A stretch of 64,000 bases of DNA. Source: Cristatella mucedo (lineage: Eukaryota; Bryozoa; Phylactolaemata; Cristatellidae). This document shows, piece after piece, positions 23,206-37,408 of the stretch. The number at the start of each line of letters is the position of its first letter. Positions within the stretch are counted from its first letter, which is position 1. The DNA lies in the NCBI GenBank assembly GCA_009760855.2, contig WPIO01000167.1:119501-183500 (forward strand), given 5' to 3'. Below the pieces are notes generated by a model that worked only from the letters and a program-made list of their open reading frames with translations, was not told the origin of the DNA and ran no database searches. The translations under genes were made by a program, and so were the position numbers.

Positions 23206-25902
23206 GGCAAGCCAGCCCACCGAGACTAGCCCATTTTTAGTGTAAGCGTCCCCGGATAGCTAAACCTTAGTGCTTATTAGTCAGCATCATAATAATCCAT
23301 CCGAGTCGCCTACCCAATCCGGAGGCGTAGTGAGGCCATTTGGTGCCTGTCGACAAAGTTTAAAAGGTGCCACCTTTCCTTTTCTAAAGTTATCACAAAC
23401 TTGCTTCGCCGCCTAAGAAATAAACCATAATACGTTCTACCAGCCACTGTGAGTCAATAAAGGTCTTACTAATTGCTATAAAGTTACACGGTTGCTACCA
23501 CAGCTGTAGCCAAGTTGATCTTTTCCGGCGTTGAACATGTCAAACTGGCATATTTTGGTTTAAGAATCAGTATTTTCTAGCGTTTTTGTCCGTGCATTTC
23601 ACAACGCCAAATCAAACTGTGGGTCCCAACCCCATTAACGATCTAACATAGGACAGGAATATCTTCAGCTCACTGAAGGAATGCTCAAAACTGATACAGC
23701 CGTAATTACAAGCTCATGCAAAGCAATTTTCACAGTAGGAAACCCGTCGCCTGCATACATATTAAGGAAATATGTGAGCTCGAATGTTTTCTTTAGTGCC
23801 CTGTCGTAATTTGTGGCAGGAAGCATTTTACCATCGCATGTTTTGATGTTCCGCTGTGTTCCATCAAATTAAAGAACACTAGAAGCTCTGAGATCAAGAC
23901 ATCGCCCATTAAGTTTTGCATAGTAAAGTGTCTTCAAAAGCTTCTAGTTAGAAGCAACTTCACTTCAAACAAGAAACAGAACTCGGTATCAAGAGCTATA
24001 AGCCAGAGTATACCTAGTTGTAATTTCTTGTAAAAGAGAGTCTGTGCTATACTTCATTAATCTTGAAATATCTTCCTGCCCCGTTGAACCGACCTCATAA
24101 GGGGATTCTTCAGGCATCTATGTCCTTCTAGGGATCCTCCGTTCAACTTCTGTTCTGCAAAACTCATAAATTTGTTTAATGAAGTAGCGATTACTGGCAC
24201 AGGCATTCTCGAAATCTTGACAAATCACGATCAAGAGAGTGAAAGTCACAAGCAGCGATCTAAAACTTTATTTTGGCACCATGCAGTCTTTTCTGACAGT
24301 GGTTAATCACCCTCTGAATGCTGTAACAAAATTCAGCAGTGCCGCAAATTGGAAGTTCAAAATAAACCACAGGAGACTGTCAAGGGTTAAATGCCGAGAT
24401 TTTGTTACGCTGCGAGTGCCAGCTGAACGTGCTAAGGCTAGAGCCCCTTCGGTGTTTCCTTGCTATAAAGCTTCCGATCAAACAGTAGCTTAACAGCGGC
24501 ATACGTAACACTGTTTTTAGGCTACAGTTTGTTTTAAGTCTGTCAACGTGCTTAGCTAGATGAGTCAGCAATCGTCGAGTCTGTGTAAAGCAAGGACTTT
24601 TTTGAATTCAAGAATGGTATTCTTATGTGAAACCTTTTCAAAATATGCACTACCCATTTGGCTTATGGTGCCCCCTTAGCCTCAGCTCGTCGGGCCGTAC
24701 GATCAGTTTTTTCCCCAATGCAACATCTGCTAATTTTAGTCTATCCTCGGTTCCACAGTCGGATTTCCACCTAGTGATTTACGATCGTAAATACGGAATT
24801 TACTTGTGCGTGGACTAGCTAAGGAATTCTAATATCGGAGCACTGCATAGGAAATCCGAACCGAAAGAGCTCTGAGAGAAGAATAAGCTAAGGCCGCTTT
24901 AGAGATTGCGATACAGAGCTCCTGCATTTTTGTACGCAAACAAGCATGCTCAAGCGCGAGGCGTCGTTTAGTTCCGATTGTCTTAATGGTCATCACTCAA
25001 AATTCAGGAGAACGCCCGGCACCGCGCCTTCTGTGCCTGCTGCTTGATCAAGCGAAGCCTTGATGGCGGTCGAAGGAATCCATTGACCTAACGGCCGAGT
25101 CAACAGCAGAGGTTTCGGGGTCCTCACCGACCGACACAATGGTCTCGCAGACTTTTCCGAAAACCATTCAGCTTAGAGTTTTGATATGTCAATGAGCTTT
25201 CATGGTACTCTCCTTCTAAAGATCACTCTATTGTATCTGGGAGATACGAGAGAGATGCCGAACGTTCTACGCTCCTACAGCAGAGTATGGCTTCAGCAAC
25301 TGCGGCACCAGTAAAAAGACATCTACACAGTTAGACTCGGCGAAGGAAATAGTCTACAAATTGTCCGCTGTGATGCTATCGGGATTAACTGCCGAAATCG
25401 AGTTTAAAACATCCAAATATGCGCAAATGAGTAGCAGGGCAGTAACTCTAAACAGTGCGAAGCTCTGCATTGACCGTGCTAAGAATGTTTAATCGGAAAT
25501 ATACAAATCGGGATCGAAGACATACAAAGCATACGCGACGACGTATAAAGCCTGTAAATCAATAGACCATGAACAGAATATTTCAATGAAAACTTAGTAA
25601 TCCCGCTCGAAGGCATACACAGCACATGCGAGGACGTAAAAAGCATGTAAATCCATGGACCGTGAACGGAATGTGAAAACGCACGCAACCCGCTCGAAGA
25701 CATATAGGAGGACTTAAAAATCATATAAATCCATTGACCGTGCACAGAATGTGAAATGTATGAATCCCGCTCGGACATACAAAGAAATTGCGAGGACGTA
25801 ACAAGATTGTATTTCCAAATGGTTAAAAAGCTTGCGACCACATCGTTCGGAGGCGGGACTGGATGTTCCAGGATCGTAGCCGCCACCGCTCAGGGAAGCC
25901 TT

Positions 25903-27779
25903 CTACGGCGGCAGCCTCTGCACCGTCTCAGCGGCTGCAGAGGCCGCCGCCACGGGTTGTCCCCTCCTCTGGCTGAGCTTGCGCTCCTTTATCCGGCGGT
26001 TCTGGAACCAAACCGTGACCTACAAAAAGGCACGGAACGACGCGGCAAATTTTGCGCTCCGTCTTCCGCTTGAGTCGGGCCCCGACTTCCACCGCGTTTT
26101 CAGCTGCACCAATTTTCGCAACCACCATTTGCTTTAGCGCGGCGGTGCGGCGGCGGCGGCGGCGGCGGCGGTAGAAAACGAAGAGCGTCGCTTTGCGTCG
26201 GCGGTGACTGCGTCGACGCGACGCGACTGCACACTTACCTGTCGCTCCGACAGCTCGAGCGCCGCTGCCAGCTCAGTCCTGCGCTCGGCGGGCACGTAGT
26301 TGTTATGTTGGAACGCTAGCTCGAGCTCCGACCTCTGTTTGGCGGTGTAAACCACACGATACATTTCCTCGGTCCTCGTTTTGCCTCTGTTTCCAGTGCG
26401 GGAGCCTGCAGCGGACATTGCCAGAGTGAGCGTCGCGGCGTCGGTTGCCAGAGCGGCGAATCATGGCGATCTGCACGCACGATCTGCCGCCGCCTGCCCT
26501 AGTTCCTGCAGCTCTGCGACTATGCCACAGCTTCGCAACGCATTGCACCTGCATTGCTGATATCTTTTGGTTTAGCCTGGACCACCTTTTGGATTCTTAG
26601 TTTAGCTAGCTGCTCGCATCACTGCTGAGCAATCCAAGTTCTAGCTGCGGCAAGCAAATGCAAGCAGCCGACCCCGAGGCGGCCCGGCATGGTCGGCAAG
26701 TGCGGCATCTAGCTCGCAGGGCGCGGCGGGGGCAAGACGCATAGGAGGCCGACGTGGCCGCCACCGGCGCTCTGCAACGGCTGGACCGGCGATCGTGGCC
26801 TTGCGACAGCGGTACTTGACAGGGGGCTTCCGTGAGGCGTCGGCTGCGATGATCGCTAGAAAAGGTGCTCGCCACTAGAACGCGCCGCCCGCGAGAAGTG
26901 GTTGTCGCAGCTGCCGCTAGTTCTTTTTCTCTCAAGGTCGCGCGATCAAACCAACGCGAGAGACCGTCGCCCGACGCATCGCAGCTCGCTGCCCGACGCT
27001 CGCAAACGCCACTGACCTGTCGCGGCCGACGGCTTCACCATTCCGACACTTGTGCTGCCCGGCATTCTGAGTGGAACGTTCGCCATCCTGCTGCTGCTAC
27101 CACTGCCGACACCATAATCACAGATGCCACTTGGCGTCGACGAATCAGGGGTAACCGCGTGTGGGTGATTCCCGATTTTCTGAGGAGACCGGTAAAAGTT
27201 GGCATTGCAGACATTGCCTGCATACGTTGAACAGCTGCAACCAATGCAGCTGCCTGTAACGTAGCTGCTGCTCAGAGGCGGATAGTAGGCCGACGACGGT
27301 CCCGGTTGTTCATACGTCACCATCCAGTCGGGTTGAGCAGCCGCCCCGACGCCCGCAACCCCACTGTTGGCGGTCGCCACTTGCTGCATCGGCCACGCGT
27401 AACCTTCGCCGGAGCCGCCGGGCCATTTGCAGGATGAAGGGCCGGCCGCAGCGGTGCTCGCCGTGACAGCGGCGGGCTGGGCTCCGTATATGGGCATCGT
27501 CTCGGTCCTCATCGGCAAACTGGCTCTCTTACCGAATTCGGTCGTTGGTGCCCTACCGCGGTTGTCAATCATGTCGCCCGTTTGGATGAGTGGCATTTGC
27601 TCCAGCTGCTGCTGGTACTGGTCATTGACCAGATGGCCGCCTCCAGACACCGAGACTGGTACTGCAGGCGGCTCGTCGCTAGCATCTGGAAACGACTGGC
27701 CGCCACATCCTCCGCTTCCGCCGTAATGCACCACCGTATTGCTTCCGCTAGTAGGCTGGGTGCAGTTCCCTAATTCAAA
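25903..27779 (-). pseudogene. Cdx-like: Cdx-type homeobox gene, unit 6 (promoter, upstream exon and start deleted)
   Basis: Exons by homology: about 27779-27017 (5' end missing), 26405-26239 and 26019-25903. A deletion of about 280 bp joins attcaaa at 27,774-27,780 directly to tttttagtg. It removes the first dozen or so codons including the ATG, the upstream exon and the whole promoter-like motif cluster. The remaining first coding exon, the homeobox exon and the last exon are all open and in phase. So this unit kept a perfect homeodomain but lost its means of expression, unless it is read from a neighbouring promoter or used as a donor for gene conversion. Confidence 0.85.
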
Positions 27780-30430
27780 TTTTTAGTGTAAGCGTCCCCG
27801 GATAGCTAAACCTTAGTGCTTATTAGTCAGAATCATAATCCATCAGAGTCGCCTACCCAATCCGGAGGCGTAGTGAGGCCACTTGGTGCCTGTCGACAAA
27901 GTTTAAAAGGTGCCACCTTTCCTTTTCTAAAGTTATCACAAACTTGCTTCGCCGCCTAAGAAATAAACCATAATACGTTCTACCAGCCACTCTGAGTCAA
28001 TAAAGGTCTTACTAATTGCTATAAAGTTACACGGTTGCTACCACAGCTGTAGCCAAGTTGATCTTTTCCGGCGTTGAACATGTCAAACTGGCATATTTTC
28101 GTTTAAGAATCAGTATTTTCTAGCGTTTTTGTCCGTGCATTTCACAACGCCAAATCAAACTGTGGGTCCCAACCCCATTGACGATCTAACATAGGACAGG
28201 AATATCTTCAGCTCACTGAAGGAATGCTCAAAAACTGATACAGCCGTAATTACAAGCTCATGCAAAGCAATTTTCACAGTAGGAAACCCGTCGCCTGCAT
28301 ACATATTAAGGAAATATGTGAGCTCGAATGTTTTCTTTAGTGCCCTGTCGTAATTTGTGGCAGGAAGCATTTTACCATCGCATGTTTTTGATGTTCCGCT
28401 GTGTTCCATCAAATTAAGAACACTAGAAGCTCTGAGATCAAGACATCGCCCATTAAGTTTTGCATAGTAAAGTGTCTTGAAAAGCTTCTAGTTAGAAGCA
28501 ACTTCACTTCAAACAAGAAACAGAACTCGGTATCAAGAGCTATAAGCCAGAGTATACCTAGTTGTAATTTCTTGTAAAAGAGAGTCTGTGCTATACTTCA
28601 TTAATCTTGAAATATCTTCCTGCCCCGTTGAACCGACCTCATAAGGGGATTCTTCAGGCATCTATGTCCTTCTAGGGATCCTCCGTTCAACTTCTGTTCT
28701 GCAAAACTCATAAATTTGTTTAATGAAGTAGCGATTACTGGCACAGGCATTCTCGAAATCTTGACAAATCACGATCAAGAGAGTGAAAGTCACAAGCAGC
28801 GATCTAAAACTTTATTTTGGCACCACGCAGTCTTTTCTGACAGTGGTTAATCACCCTCTGAATGCTGTAACAAAATTCAGCAGTGCCGCAAATTGGAAGC
28901 TCAAAATAAACCACAGGAGACTGTCAAGGGTTAAATGCCGAGATTTTGTTACGCTGCGAGTGCCAGCTGAACGTGCTAAGGCTAGAGCCCCTTCGGTGTT
29001 TCCTTGCTATATAAAGCTTCCGATCAAACAGTAGCTTAACAGCGGCATACGTAACACTGTTTTTAGGCTACAGTTTGTTTTAAGTCTGTCAACGTGCTTA
29101 GCTAGATGAGTCAGCAATCGTCGAGTCTGTGTAAAGCAAGGACTTTTTTGAATTCAAGAATGGTATTCTTATGTGAAACCTTTTCAAAATATGCACTACC
29201 CATTTGGCTTATGGTGCCCCCTTAGCCTCAGCTCGTCGGGCCGTACGATCAGTTTTTTCCCCAATGCAACATCTGCTAATTTTAGTCTATCCTCGGTTCC
29301 ACAGTCGGATTTCCACCTAGTGATTTACGATCGTAAATACGGAATTTACTTGTGCATGGACTAGCTAAGGAATTCTAATATCGGAGCACTGCACCGGAAA
29401 TCCGAACCGAAAGAGCTCTGAGAGAATAAGCTAAGGCCGCTTTAGAGATTGCGATACAGAGCTCCTGCGTTTGTACGCAAACAAGGATGCTCAAGCGCGA
29501 GGCGTCGTTTAGTTCCGATTGTCTTAATGGTCATCACTCAAAATTCAGGAGAACGCCCGGCACCGCGCCTTCTGTGCCTGCTGCTTGATCAAGCGAAGCC
29601 TTGATGGCGGTCCAAGGAATCCATTGACCTAACGGCCGAGTCAACAGCAGAGGTTTCGGGGTCCTCACCGACCGACACAATGGTCTCGCAGACTTTTCCG
29701 AAAACCATTCAGCTTAGAGTTTTGATATGTCAATGAGCTTTTATGGTACTCTCCTTCTAAAGATCACTCTATTGTATTTGGGAGATACGAGAGAGATGCC
29801 GAACGTTCTACGCTCCTACAGCAGAGTATGGCTTCAGCAACTGCGGCACCAGTAAAAAGACATCTACACAGTTAGACTCGGCGAAGGAAATAGTCTACAA
29901 ATTGTCCGCTGTGATGCTTTCGGGGTTAACTTCCGAAATCGAGTTTAAAACATCCAAATATGCGCAAATGAGTAGCTGGGCAGTAACTCTAAACAGTGCG
30001 AAGCTCTGCATTGACCGTGCTAAGAATGTTTAATCGGAAATGTACAAATCGGGATCGAAGACATACAAAGCATACGCGACGACGTATAAAGCCTGTAAAT
30101 CAATAGACCATGAACAGAATATTTCAATGAAAACTTAGTAATCCCGCTCGAAGGCATACACAGCACATGCGAGGACGTAAAAAGCATGTAAATCCATGGA
30201 CCGTGAACGGAATGTGAAAACGCACGCAACCCGCTCGAAGACATATAGGAGGACTTAAAAATCATATAAATCCATTGACCGTGCACAGAATGTGAAATGT
30301 ATGAATCCCGCTCGGACATACAAAGAAATTGCGAGGACGTAACAAGATTGTATTTCCAAATGGTTAAAAAGCTTGCGACCACATCGTTCGGAGGCGGGAC
30401 TGGATGTTCCAGGATCGTAGCCGCCACCGC

Positions 30431-32461
30431 TCAGGGAAGCCTTCTACGGCGGCGCAGCCTCTGCACCGTCTCAGCGGCTGCAGAGGCCGCCGCCACGGTT
30501 TGTCCCCTCCTCTGGCTGAGCTTGCGCTCCTTCATCCGGCGGTTCTGGAACCAAACCGTGACCTACAAAAAGGCACGGAACGACGCGGCAAATTTTGCGC
30601 TCCGTCTTCCGCTTGAGTCGGGCCCCGACTTCCACCGCGTTTTCAGCTGCACCAATTTTCGCAACCACCATTTGCTTTAGCGGCGGCGGTGGCGGCGGCG
30701 GCGGCGGCGGCGGTAGAAAACGAAGAGCGTCGCTTTGCGTCGGCGGTGACTGCGTCGACGCGACGCGACTGCACACTTACCTGTCGCTCCGACAGCTCGA
30801 GCGCCGCTGCCAGCTCAGTCCTGCGCTCGGCGGGCACGTAGTTGTTATGTTGGAACGCTAGCTCGAGCTCCGACCTCTGTTTGGCGGTGTAAACCACACG
30901 ATACATTTCCTCGGTCCTCGTTTTGCCTCTGTTTCCAGTGCGGGAGCCTGCAGCGGACATTGCCAGAGTGAGCGTCGCGGCGTCGGTTGCCCGAGCGGCG
31001 AATCATGGCGATCTGCACGCACGATCTGCCGCCGCCTGCCCTAGTTCCTGCAGCTCTGCGAGTATGCCACAGCTTCGCAACGCATTGCACCTGCATTGCT
31101 GATATCTTTCGGTTTAGCCTGGACCACCTTTTGGATTCTTAGTTTAGCTAGCTGCTCGCATCACTGCTGAGCAATCCAAGTTCTAGCTGCGGCAAGCAAA
31201 TGCAAGCAGCCGACCCCGACGCGGCCCGGCATGGCCGGCAAGTGCGGCATCTAGCTCGCAGGGCGCGGCGGGGGCAAGACGCATAGGAGGCCGACGTGGC
31301 CGCCACCGGCGCTCTGCCACGGCTGGACCGGCGATCGTGGCCTTGCGACAGCGGTACTTGACAGGGGGCTTCCGTGAGGCGTCGGCTGCGATGATCGCTA
31401 GAAAAGGTGCTCGCCACTAGAACGCGCCGCCGCGAGAAGTGGTTGTCGCAGCTGCCGCTAGTTCTTTTTCTCTCAAGGTCGCGCGATCAAACCAACGCGA
31501 GAGACCGTCGCCCGACGCATCGCAGCTCGCTGCCCGACGCTCGCAAACGCCACTGACCTGTCGCGGCCGACGGCTTCACCATTCCGACACTTTTGCTGCC
31601 CGGCATTCTGAGTGGAACGTTCGCCATCCTGCTGCTGCTACCACTGCCGACACCATAATCACAGATGCCACTTGGCGTCGACGAATCAGGGGTAACCGCG
31701 TGTGGGTGATTCCCGATTTTCTGAGGAGACCGGTAAAAGTTGGCATTGCAGACATTGCCTGCATACGTTGAACAGCTGCAACCAATGCAGCTGCCTGTAA
31801 CGTAGCTGCTGCTCAGAGGCGGATAGTAGGCCGACGAGGGTCCCGGTTGTTCATACGTCACCATCCAGTCGGGTTTGAGCAGCCGCCCCGACGCCCGCAA
31901 CCCCACTGTTGGCGGTCGCCACTTGCTGCATCGGCCACGCGTAACCTTCGCCGGAGCCGCCGGGCCATTTGCAGGATGAAGGGCCGGCCGCAGCGGTGCT
32001 CGCCGTGACAGCGGCGGGCTGGGCTCCGTATATGGGCATCGTCTCGGTCCTCATCGGCAAACTGGCTCTCTTACCGAATTCGGTCGTTGGTGCCCTACCG
32101 CGGTTGTCAATCATGTCGCCCGTTTGGATGAGCGGCATTTGCTCCAGCTGTTGCTGGTACTGGTCATTGACCAGATGGCCGCCTCCAGACACCGAGACTG
32201 GTACTGCAGGCGGCTCGTCGCTAGCATCTGGAAACGACTGGCCGCCACATCCTCCGCTTCCGCCGTAATGCACCACCGTATTGCTTCCGCTAGTAGGCTG
32301 GGTGCAGTTCCCTAATTCAAACTCAGCGCCAAATTCCAGTAGTTTAAGCATATTATGCTAGTATGTCGAAAGACAGGAAATGAAACTTACTGATCGAGAC
32401 GATACCTACGCGAATATTCTCTTGTCGCTACTGAGTCGGCAGCCGTTCTACCGGTCAGTAC
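30431..32461 (-). pseudogene. Cdx-like: Cdx-type homeobox gene, unit 7 (frameshifted, altered C terminus)
   Basis: Exons by homology: 32461-32391, 32351-31558, 30947-30781 and 30562-30431. The first coding exon is 794 nt because of an extra T near 31,876 (gtcgggtttgag), ending the frame about 165 codons in. The homeobox exon is intact (167 nt). The last exon carries two extra bases near 30,452 (ggcggcgcagcc), which would replace the final LPP by an Arg-rich tail and move the stop to 30,431. It shares with unit 6 the changes AVPVSV and HLVND in the N-terminal exon. Confidence 0.85.
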
Positions 32462-32508
32462 CTGAAAAAATGTTGAGAGTAAAGTGAGCTCGACTCGTCG
32501 ATCGGTAT

Positions 32509-32578
32509 TACCAAAATGGCGGCTCCTAGCCGTTAAAGGGTTCAGACCGGAAATGATGCCGGCTGCCTGGGAATTCCC
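32509..32578 (-). promoter_or_regulatory. promoter-like cluster, unit 7
   Basis: The motifs are intact; one G-to-A change lies between the YY1 and ETS words (gccgttaaag). Confidence 0.45.
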
Positions 32579-35267
32579 GGCAAGCCAGCCCACCGAGACT
32601 AGCCCATTTTTAGTGTAAGCGTCCCCGGATAGCTAAACCTTAGTGCTTATTAGTCAGCATCATAATCCATCCGAGTCGCCTACCCAATCCGGAGGCGTAG
32701 TGAGGCCACTTGGTGCCTGTCGACAAAGTTTTAAAAGGTGCCACCTTTCCTTTTCTAAAGTTATCACAAACTTGCTTCGCCGCCTAAGAAATAAACCATA
32801 ATACGTTCTACCAGCCACTCTGAGTCAATAAAGGTCTTACTAATTGCTATAAAGTTACACGGTTGCTACCACAGCTGTAGCCAAGTTGATCTTTTCCGGC
32901 GTTGAACATGTCAAACTGGCATATTTTGGTTTAAGAATCAGTATTTTCTAGCGTTTTTGTCCGTGCATTTCACAACGCCAAATCAAACTGTGGGTCCCAA
33001 CCCCATTAACGATCTAACATAGGACAGGAATATCTTCAGCTCACTGAAGGAATGCTCAAAACTGATACAGCCGTAATTACAAGCTCATGCAAAGCAATTT
33101 TCACAGTAGGAAACCCGTCGCCTGCATACATATTAAGGAAATATGTGAGCTCGAATGTTTTCTTTAGTGCCCTGTCGTAATTTGTGGCAGGAAGCATTTT
33201 ACCATCGCATGTTTTGATGTTCCGCTGTGTTCCATCAAATTAAGAACACTAGAAGCTCTGAGATCAAGACATCGCCCATTAAGTTTTGCATAGTAAAGTG
33301 TCTTCAAAAGCTTCTAGTTAGAAGCAACTTCACTTCAAACAAGAAACAGAACTCGGTATCAAGAGCTATAAGCCAGAGTATACCTAGTTGTAATTTCTTG
33401 TAAAAGAGAGTCTGTGCTATACTTCATTAATCTTGAAATATCTTCCTGCCCCGTTGAACCGACCTCATAAGGGGATTCTTCAGGCATCTATGTCTTTCTA
33501 GGGATCCTCCGTTCAACTTCTGTTCTGCAAAACTCATAAATTTGTTTAATGAAGTAGCGATTACTGGCACAGGCATTCTCGAAATCTTGACAAATCACGA
33601 TCAAGAGAGTGAAAGTCACAAGCAGCGATCTAAAAGTTTATTTTGGCACCATGCAGTGTTTTCTGACAGTGGTTAATCACCCTCTGAATGCTGTAACAAA
33701 ATTCAGCAGTGCCGCAAATTGGAAGTTCAAAATAAACCACAGGAGACTGTCAAGGGTTAAATGCCGAGATTTTGTTACGCTGCGAGTGCCAGCTGAACGT
33801 GCTAAGGCTAGAGCCCCTTCGGTGTTTCCTTGCTATAAAGCTTCCGATCAAACAGTAGCTTAACAGCGGCATACGTAACACTGTTTTTAGGCTACAGTTT
33901 GTTTTAAGTCTGTCAACGTGCTTAGCTAGATGAGTCAGCAATCGTCGAGTCTGTGTAAAGCAAGGACTTTTTTGAATTCAAGAATGGTATTCTTATGTGA
34001 AACCTTTTCAAAATATGCACTACCCATTTGGCTTATGGTGCCCCCTTAGCCTCAGCTCGTCGGGCCGTACGATCAGTTTTTTCCCCAATGCAACATCTGC
34101 TAATTTTAGTCTATCCTCGGTTCCACAGTCGGATTTCCACCTAGTGATTACGATCGTAAATACGGAATTTACTTGTGCGTGGACTAGCTAAGGAATTCTA
34201 ATATCGGAGCACTGCATAGGAAATCCGAACCGAAAGAGCTCTGAGAGAATAAGCTAAGGCCTCTTTAGAGATTGCGATACAGAGCTCCTGCGTTTGTACG
34301 CAAACAAGCATGCTCAAGCGCGAGGCGTCGTTTAGTTCCGATTGTCTTAATGGTCATCACTCAAAATTCAGGAGAACGCCCGGCACCGCGCCTTCTGTGC
34401 CTGCTGCTTGATCAAGCGAAGCCTTGATGGCGGTCGAAGGAATCCATTGACCTAACGGCCGAGTCAACAGCAGAGGTTTCGGCGTCCTCACCGACCGACA
34501 CAATGGTCTCGCAGACTTTTCCGAAAACCATTCAGCTTAGAGTTTTGATATGTCAATGAGCTTTCATGGTACTCTCCTTCTAAAGATCACTCTATTGTAT
34601 CTGGGAGATACGAGAGAGATGCCGAACGTTCTACGCTCCTACAGCAGAGTATGGCTTCAGCAACTGCGGCACCAGTAAAAAGACATCTACACAGTTAGAC
34701 TCGGCGAAGGAAATAGTCTACAAATTGTCCGCTGTGATGCTTTCGGGGTTAACTTCCGAAATCGAGTTTAAAACATCCAAATATGCGCAAATGAGTAGCT
34801 GGGCAGTAACTCTAAACAGTGCGAAGCTCTGCATTGCTTGTGCTAAGAATGTTTAATCGGAAATGTACAAATCGGGATCGAAGACATACAAAGCATACGC
34901 GACGACGTATAAAGCCTGTAAATCAATAGACCATGAACAGAATATTTCAATGAAAACTTAGTAATCCCGCTCGAAGGCATACACAGCACATGCGAGGACG
35001 TAAAAAGCATGTAAATCCATGGACCGTGAACGGAATGTGAAAACGCACGCAACCCGCTCGAAGACATATAGGAGGACTTAAAAAATCATATAAATCCATT
35101 GACCGTGCACAGAATGTGAAATGTATGAATCCCGCTCGGACATACAAAGAAATTGCGAGGACGTAACAAGATTGTATTTCCAAATGGTTAAAAAGCTTGC
35201 GACCACATCGTTCGGAGGCGGGACTGGATGTTCCAGGATCGTAGCCGCCACCGCTCAGGGAAGCCTT

Positions 35268-35501
35268 CTACGGCGGCAGCCTCTGCACCGTCTCAGCGGC
35301 TGCAGAGGCCGCCGCCACGGTTTGGCCCCTCCTCTGGCTGAGCTTGCGCTCCTTCATCCGGCGGTTCTGGAACCAAACCGTGACCTACAAAAAGGCACGG
35401 AACGACGCGGCAAATTTTGCGCTCCGTCTTCCGCTTGAGTCGGGCCCCGACTTCCACCGCGTTTTCAGCTGCACCAATTTTCGCAACCACCATTTGCTTT
35501 A

Positions 35502-35548
<47 letters not shown>

Positions 35549-37291
35549 AGAAAACGAAGAGCGTCGCTTTGCGTCGGCGGTGACTGCGTCGACGCGACGC
35601 GACTGCACACTTACCTGTCGCTCCGACAGCTCGAGCGCCGCTGCCAGCTCAGTCCTGCGCTCGGCGGGCACGTAGTTGTTATGTTGGAACGCTAGCTCGA
35701 GCTCCGACCTCTGTTTGGCGGTGTAAACCACACGATACATTTCCTCGGTCCTCGTTTTGCCTCTGTTTCCAGTGCGGGAGCCTGCAGCGGACATTGCCAG
35801 AGTGAGCGTCGCGGCGTCGGTTGCCCGAGCGGCGAATCATGGCGATCTGCACGCACGATCTGCCGCCGCCTGCCCTAGTTCCTGCAGCTCTGCGAGTATG
35901 CCACAGCTTCGCAACGCATTGCACCTGCATTGCTGATATCTTTCGGTTTAGCCTGGACCACCTTTTGGATTCTTAGTTTAGCTAGCTGCTCGCATCACTG
36001 CTGAGCAATCCAAGTTCTAGCTGCGGCAAGCAAATGCAAGCAGCCGACCCCGAGGCGGCCCGGCATGGCCGGCAAGTGCGGCATCTAGCTCGCAGGGCGC
36101 GGCGGGGGCAAGACGCATAGGAGGCCGACGTGGCCGCCACCGGCGCTCTGCCACGGCTGGACCGGCGATCGTGGCCTTGCGACAGCGGTACTTGACAGGG
36201 GGCTTCCGTGAGGCGTCGGCTGCGATGATCGCTAGAAAAGGTGCTCGCCACTAGAACGCGCCGCCGCGAAAAGTGGTTGTCGCAGCTGCCGCTAGTTCTT
36301 TTTCTCTCAGGGTCGCGCGATCAAACCAACGCGAGAGACCGTAGCCCGACGCATCGCAGCTCGCTGCCCGACGCTCGCAAACGCCACTGACCTGTCGCGG
36401 CCGACGGCATCACCATTCCGACACTTCTGCTGCCCGGCATTCTGAGTGGGACGTTCGCCATCCTGCTGCTGCTGCCACTGCCGACACCATAATCACAGAT
36501 GCCACTTGGCGTCGACGAATCAGGGGTAACCGCGTGTGGGTGATTGCCGATTTTCTGAGGAGACCAGTAAACGTTGGCATTGCAGACATTGCCTGCATAC
36601 GTTGAACAGCTGCAACCACTGCAGCCTGTAACGTAGCTGCTGCTCAGAGGCGGATAGTAGGCCGATGAGGGTCCCGGTTGGTTATACGTCACCATCCAGT
36701 CGGGTTGAGCAGCCGCCCCGACGCCCGCAACCCCACTGTTGGCTGTCACCACTTGCTGCATCGGCCACGCGTAACCTTCGCCGGAGCCGCCGGGCCATTC
36801 GCAGGATGAAGGGCCGGCCGCAGCGGTGCTCGCCGTGACAGCGGCGGGCTGGGCTCCGTATATGGGCATCGTCTCGGTCCTCATCGGCAAACTGGCTCTC
36901 TTACCGAATTCAGTCGTTGGTGCCCTACGGCGGTTGTCAATCATGTCGCCCGTTTGGATGAGCGGCATTTGCTCCAGCTGCTTCTGGTACTGGTCATTGA
37001 TCAGATGGCCGCCTCCGGACACCGAGACTTGTACCGCAGGCGGCTCGTCGCTAGCATCTGGAAACGACTGGCCGCCACATCCTCCGCTTCCGCCGTAATG
37101 CACCACCGTATTGCTTCCGCTAGTAGGCTGGGTGCAGTTCCCTAATTCAAACTCAGCGCCAAATTCCAGTAGTTTAAGCATATTATGCTAGTATGTCGAA
37201 AGACAGGAAATGAAACTTACTGATCGAGACGATACCTACGCGAATATTCTCTTGTCGCTACTGAGTCGGCAGCCGTTCTACCGGTCAGTAC
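35268..37291 (-). CDS. Cdx-like: Cdx-type homeobox gene, unit 8 (intact)
   Basis: Exons on the minus strand: 37291-37221, 37181-36392 (790 nt), 35781-35615 (167 nt) and 35384-35268 (117 nt). All splice sites and phases hold, and 357 residues are predicted. One Ser codon is missing in the VTGCSGCSC stretch compared with unit 9, without a frameshift. Other small differences from unit 9 are NANVYW for NANFYR and GLRS for GRRS, the latter beyond the donor. The homeodomain is identical to that of units 2 and 3. This copy has the longest intron CGG tract, 15 triplets. Confidence 0.85.
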
Positions 37292-37338
37292 CTGAAAAAA
37301 TGTTGAGAGTAAAGTGAGCTCGACTCGTCGATCGGTAT

Positions 37339-37408
37339 TACCAAAATGGCGGCTCCTAGCCGTTGAAGGGTTCAGACCGGAAATGATGCCGGCTGCCTGG
37401 GAATTCCC
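37339..37408 (-). promoter_or_regulatory. promoter-like cluster, unit 8
   Basis: The motifs are intact upstream of an intact gene. Confidence 0.5.

Noticed and set aside
35417-35695. Poly-Gly or poly-Ala proteins running through the CGG tract
   Set aside because: They read through an intronic microsatellite and change with tract length; the exon/intron model explains the region.
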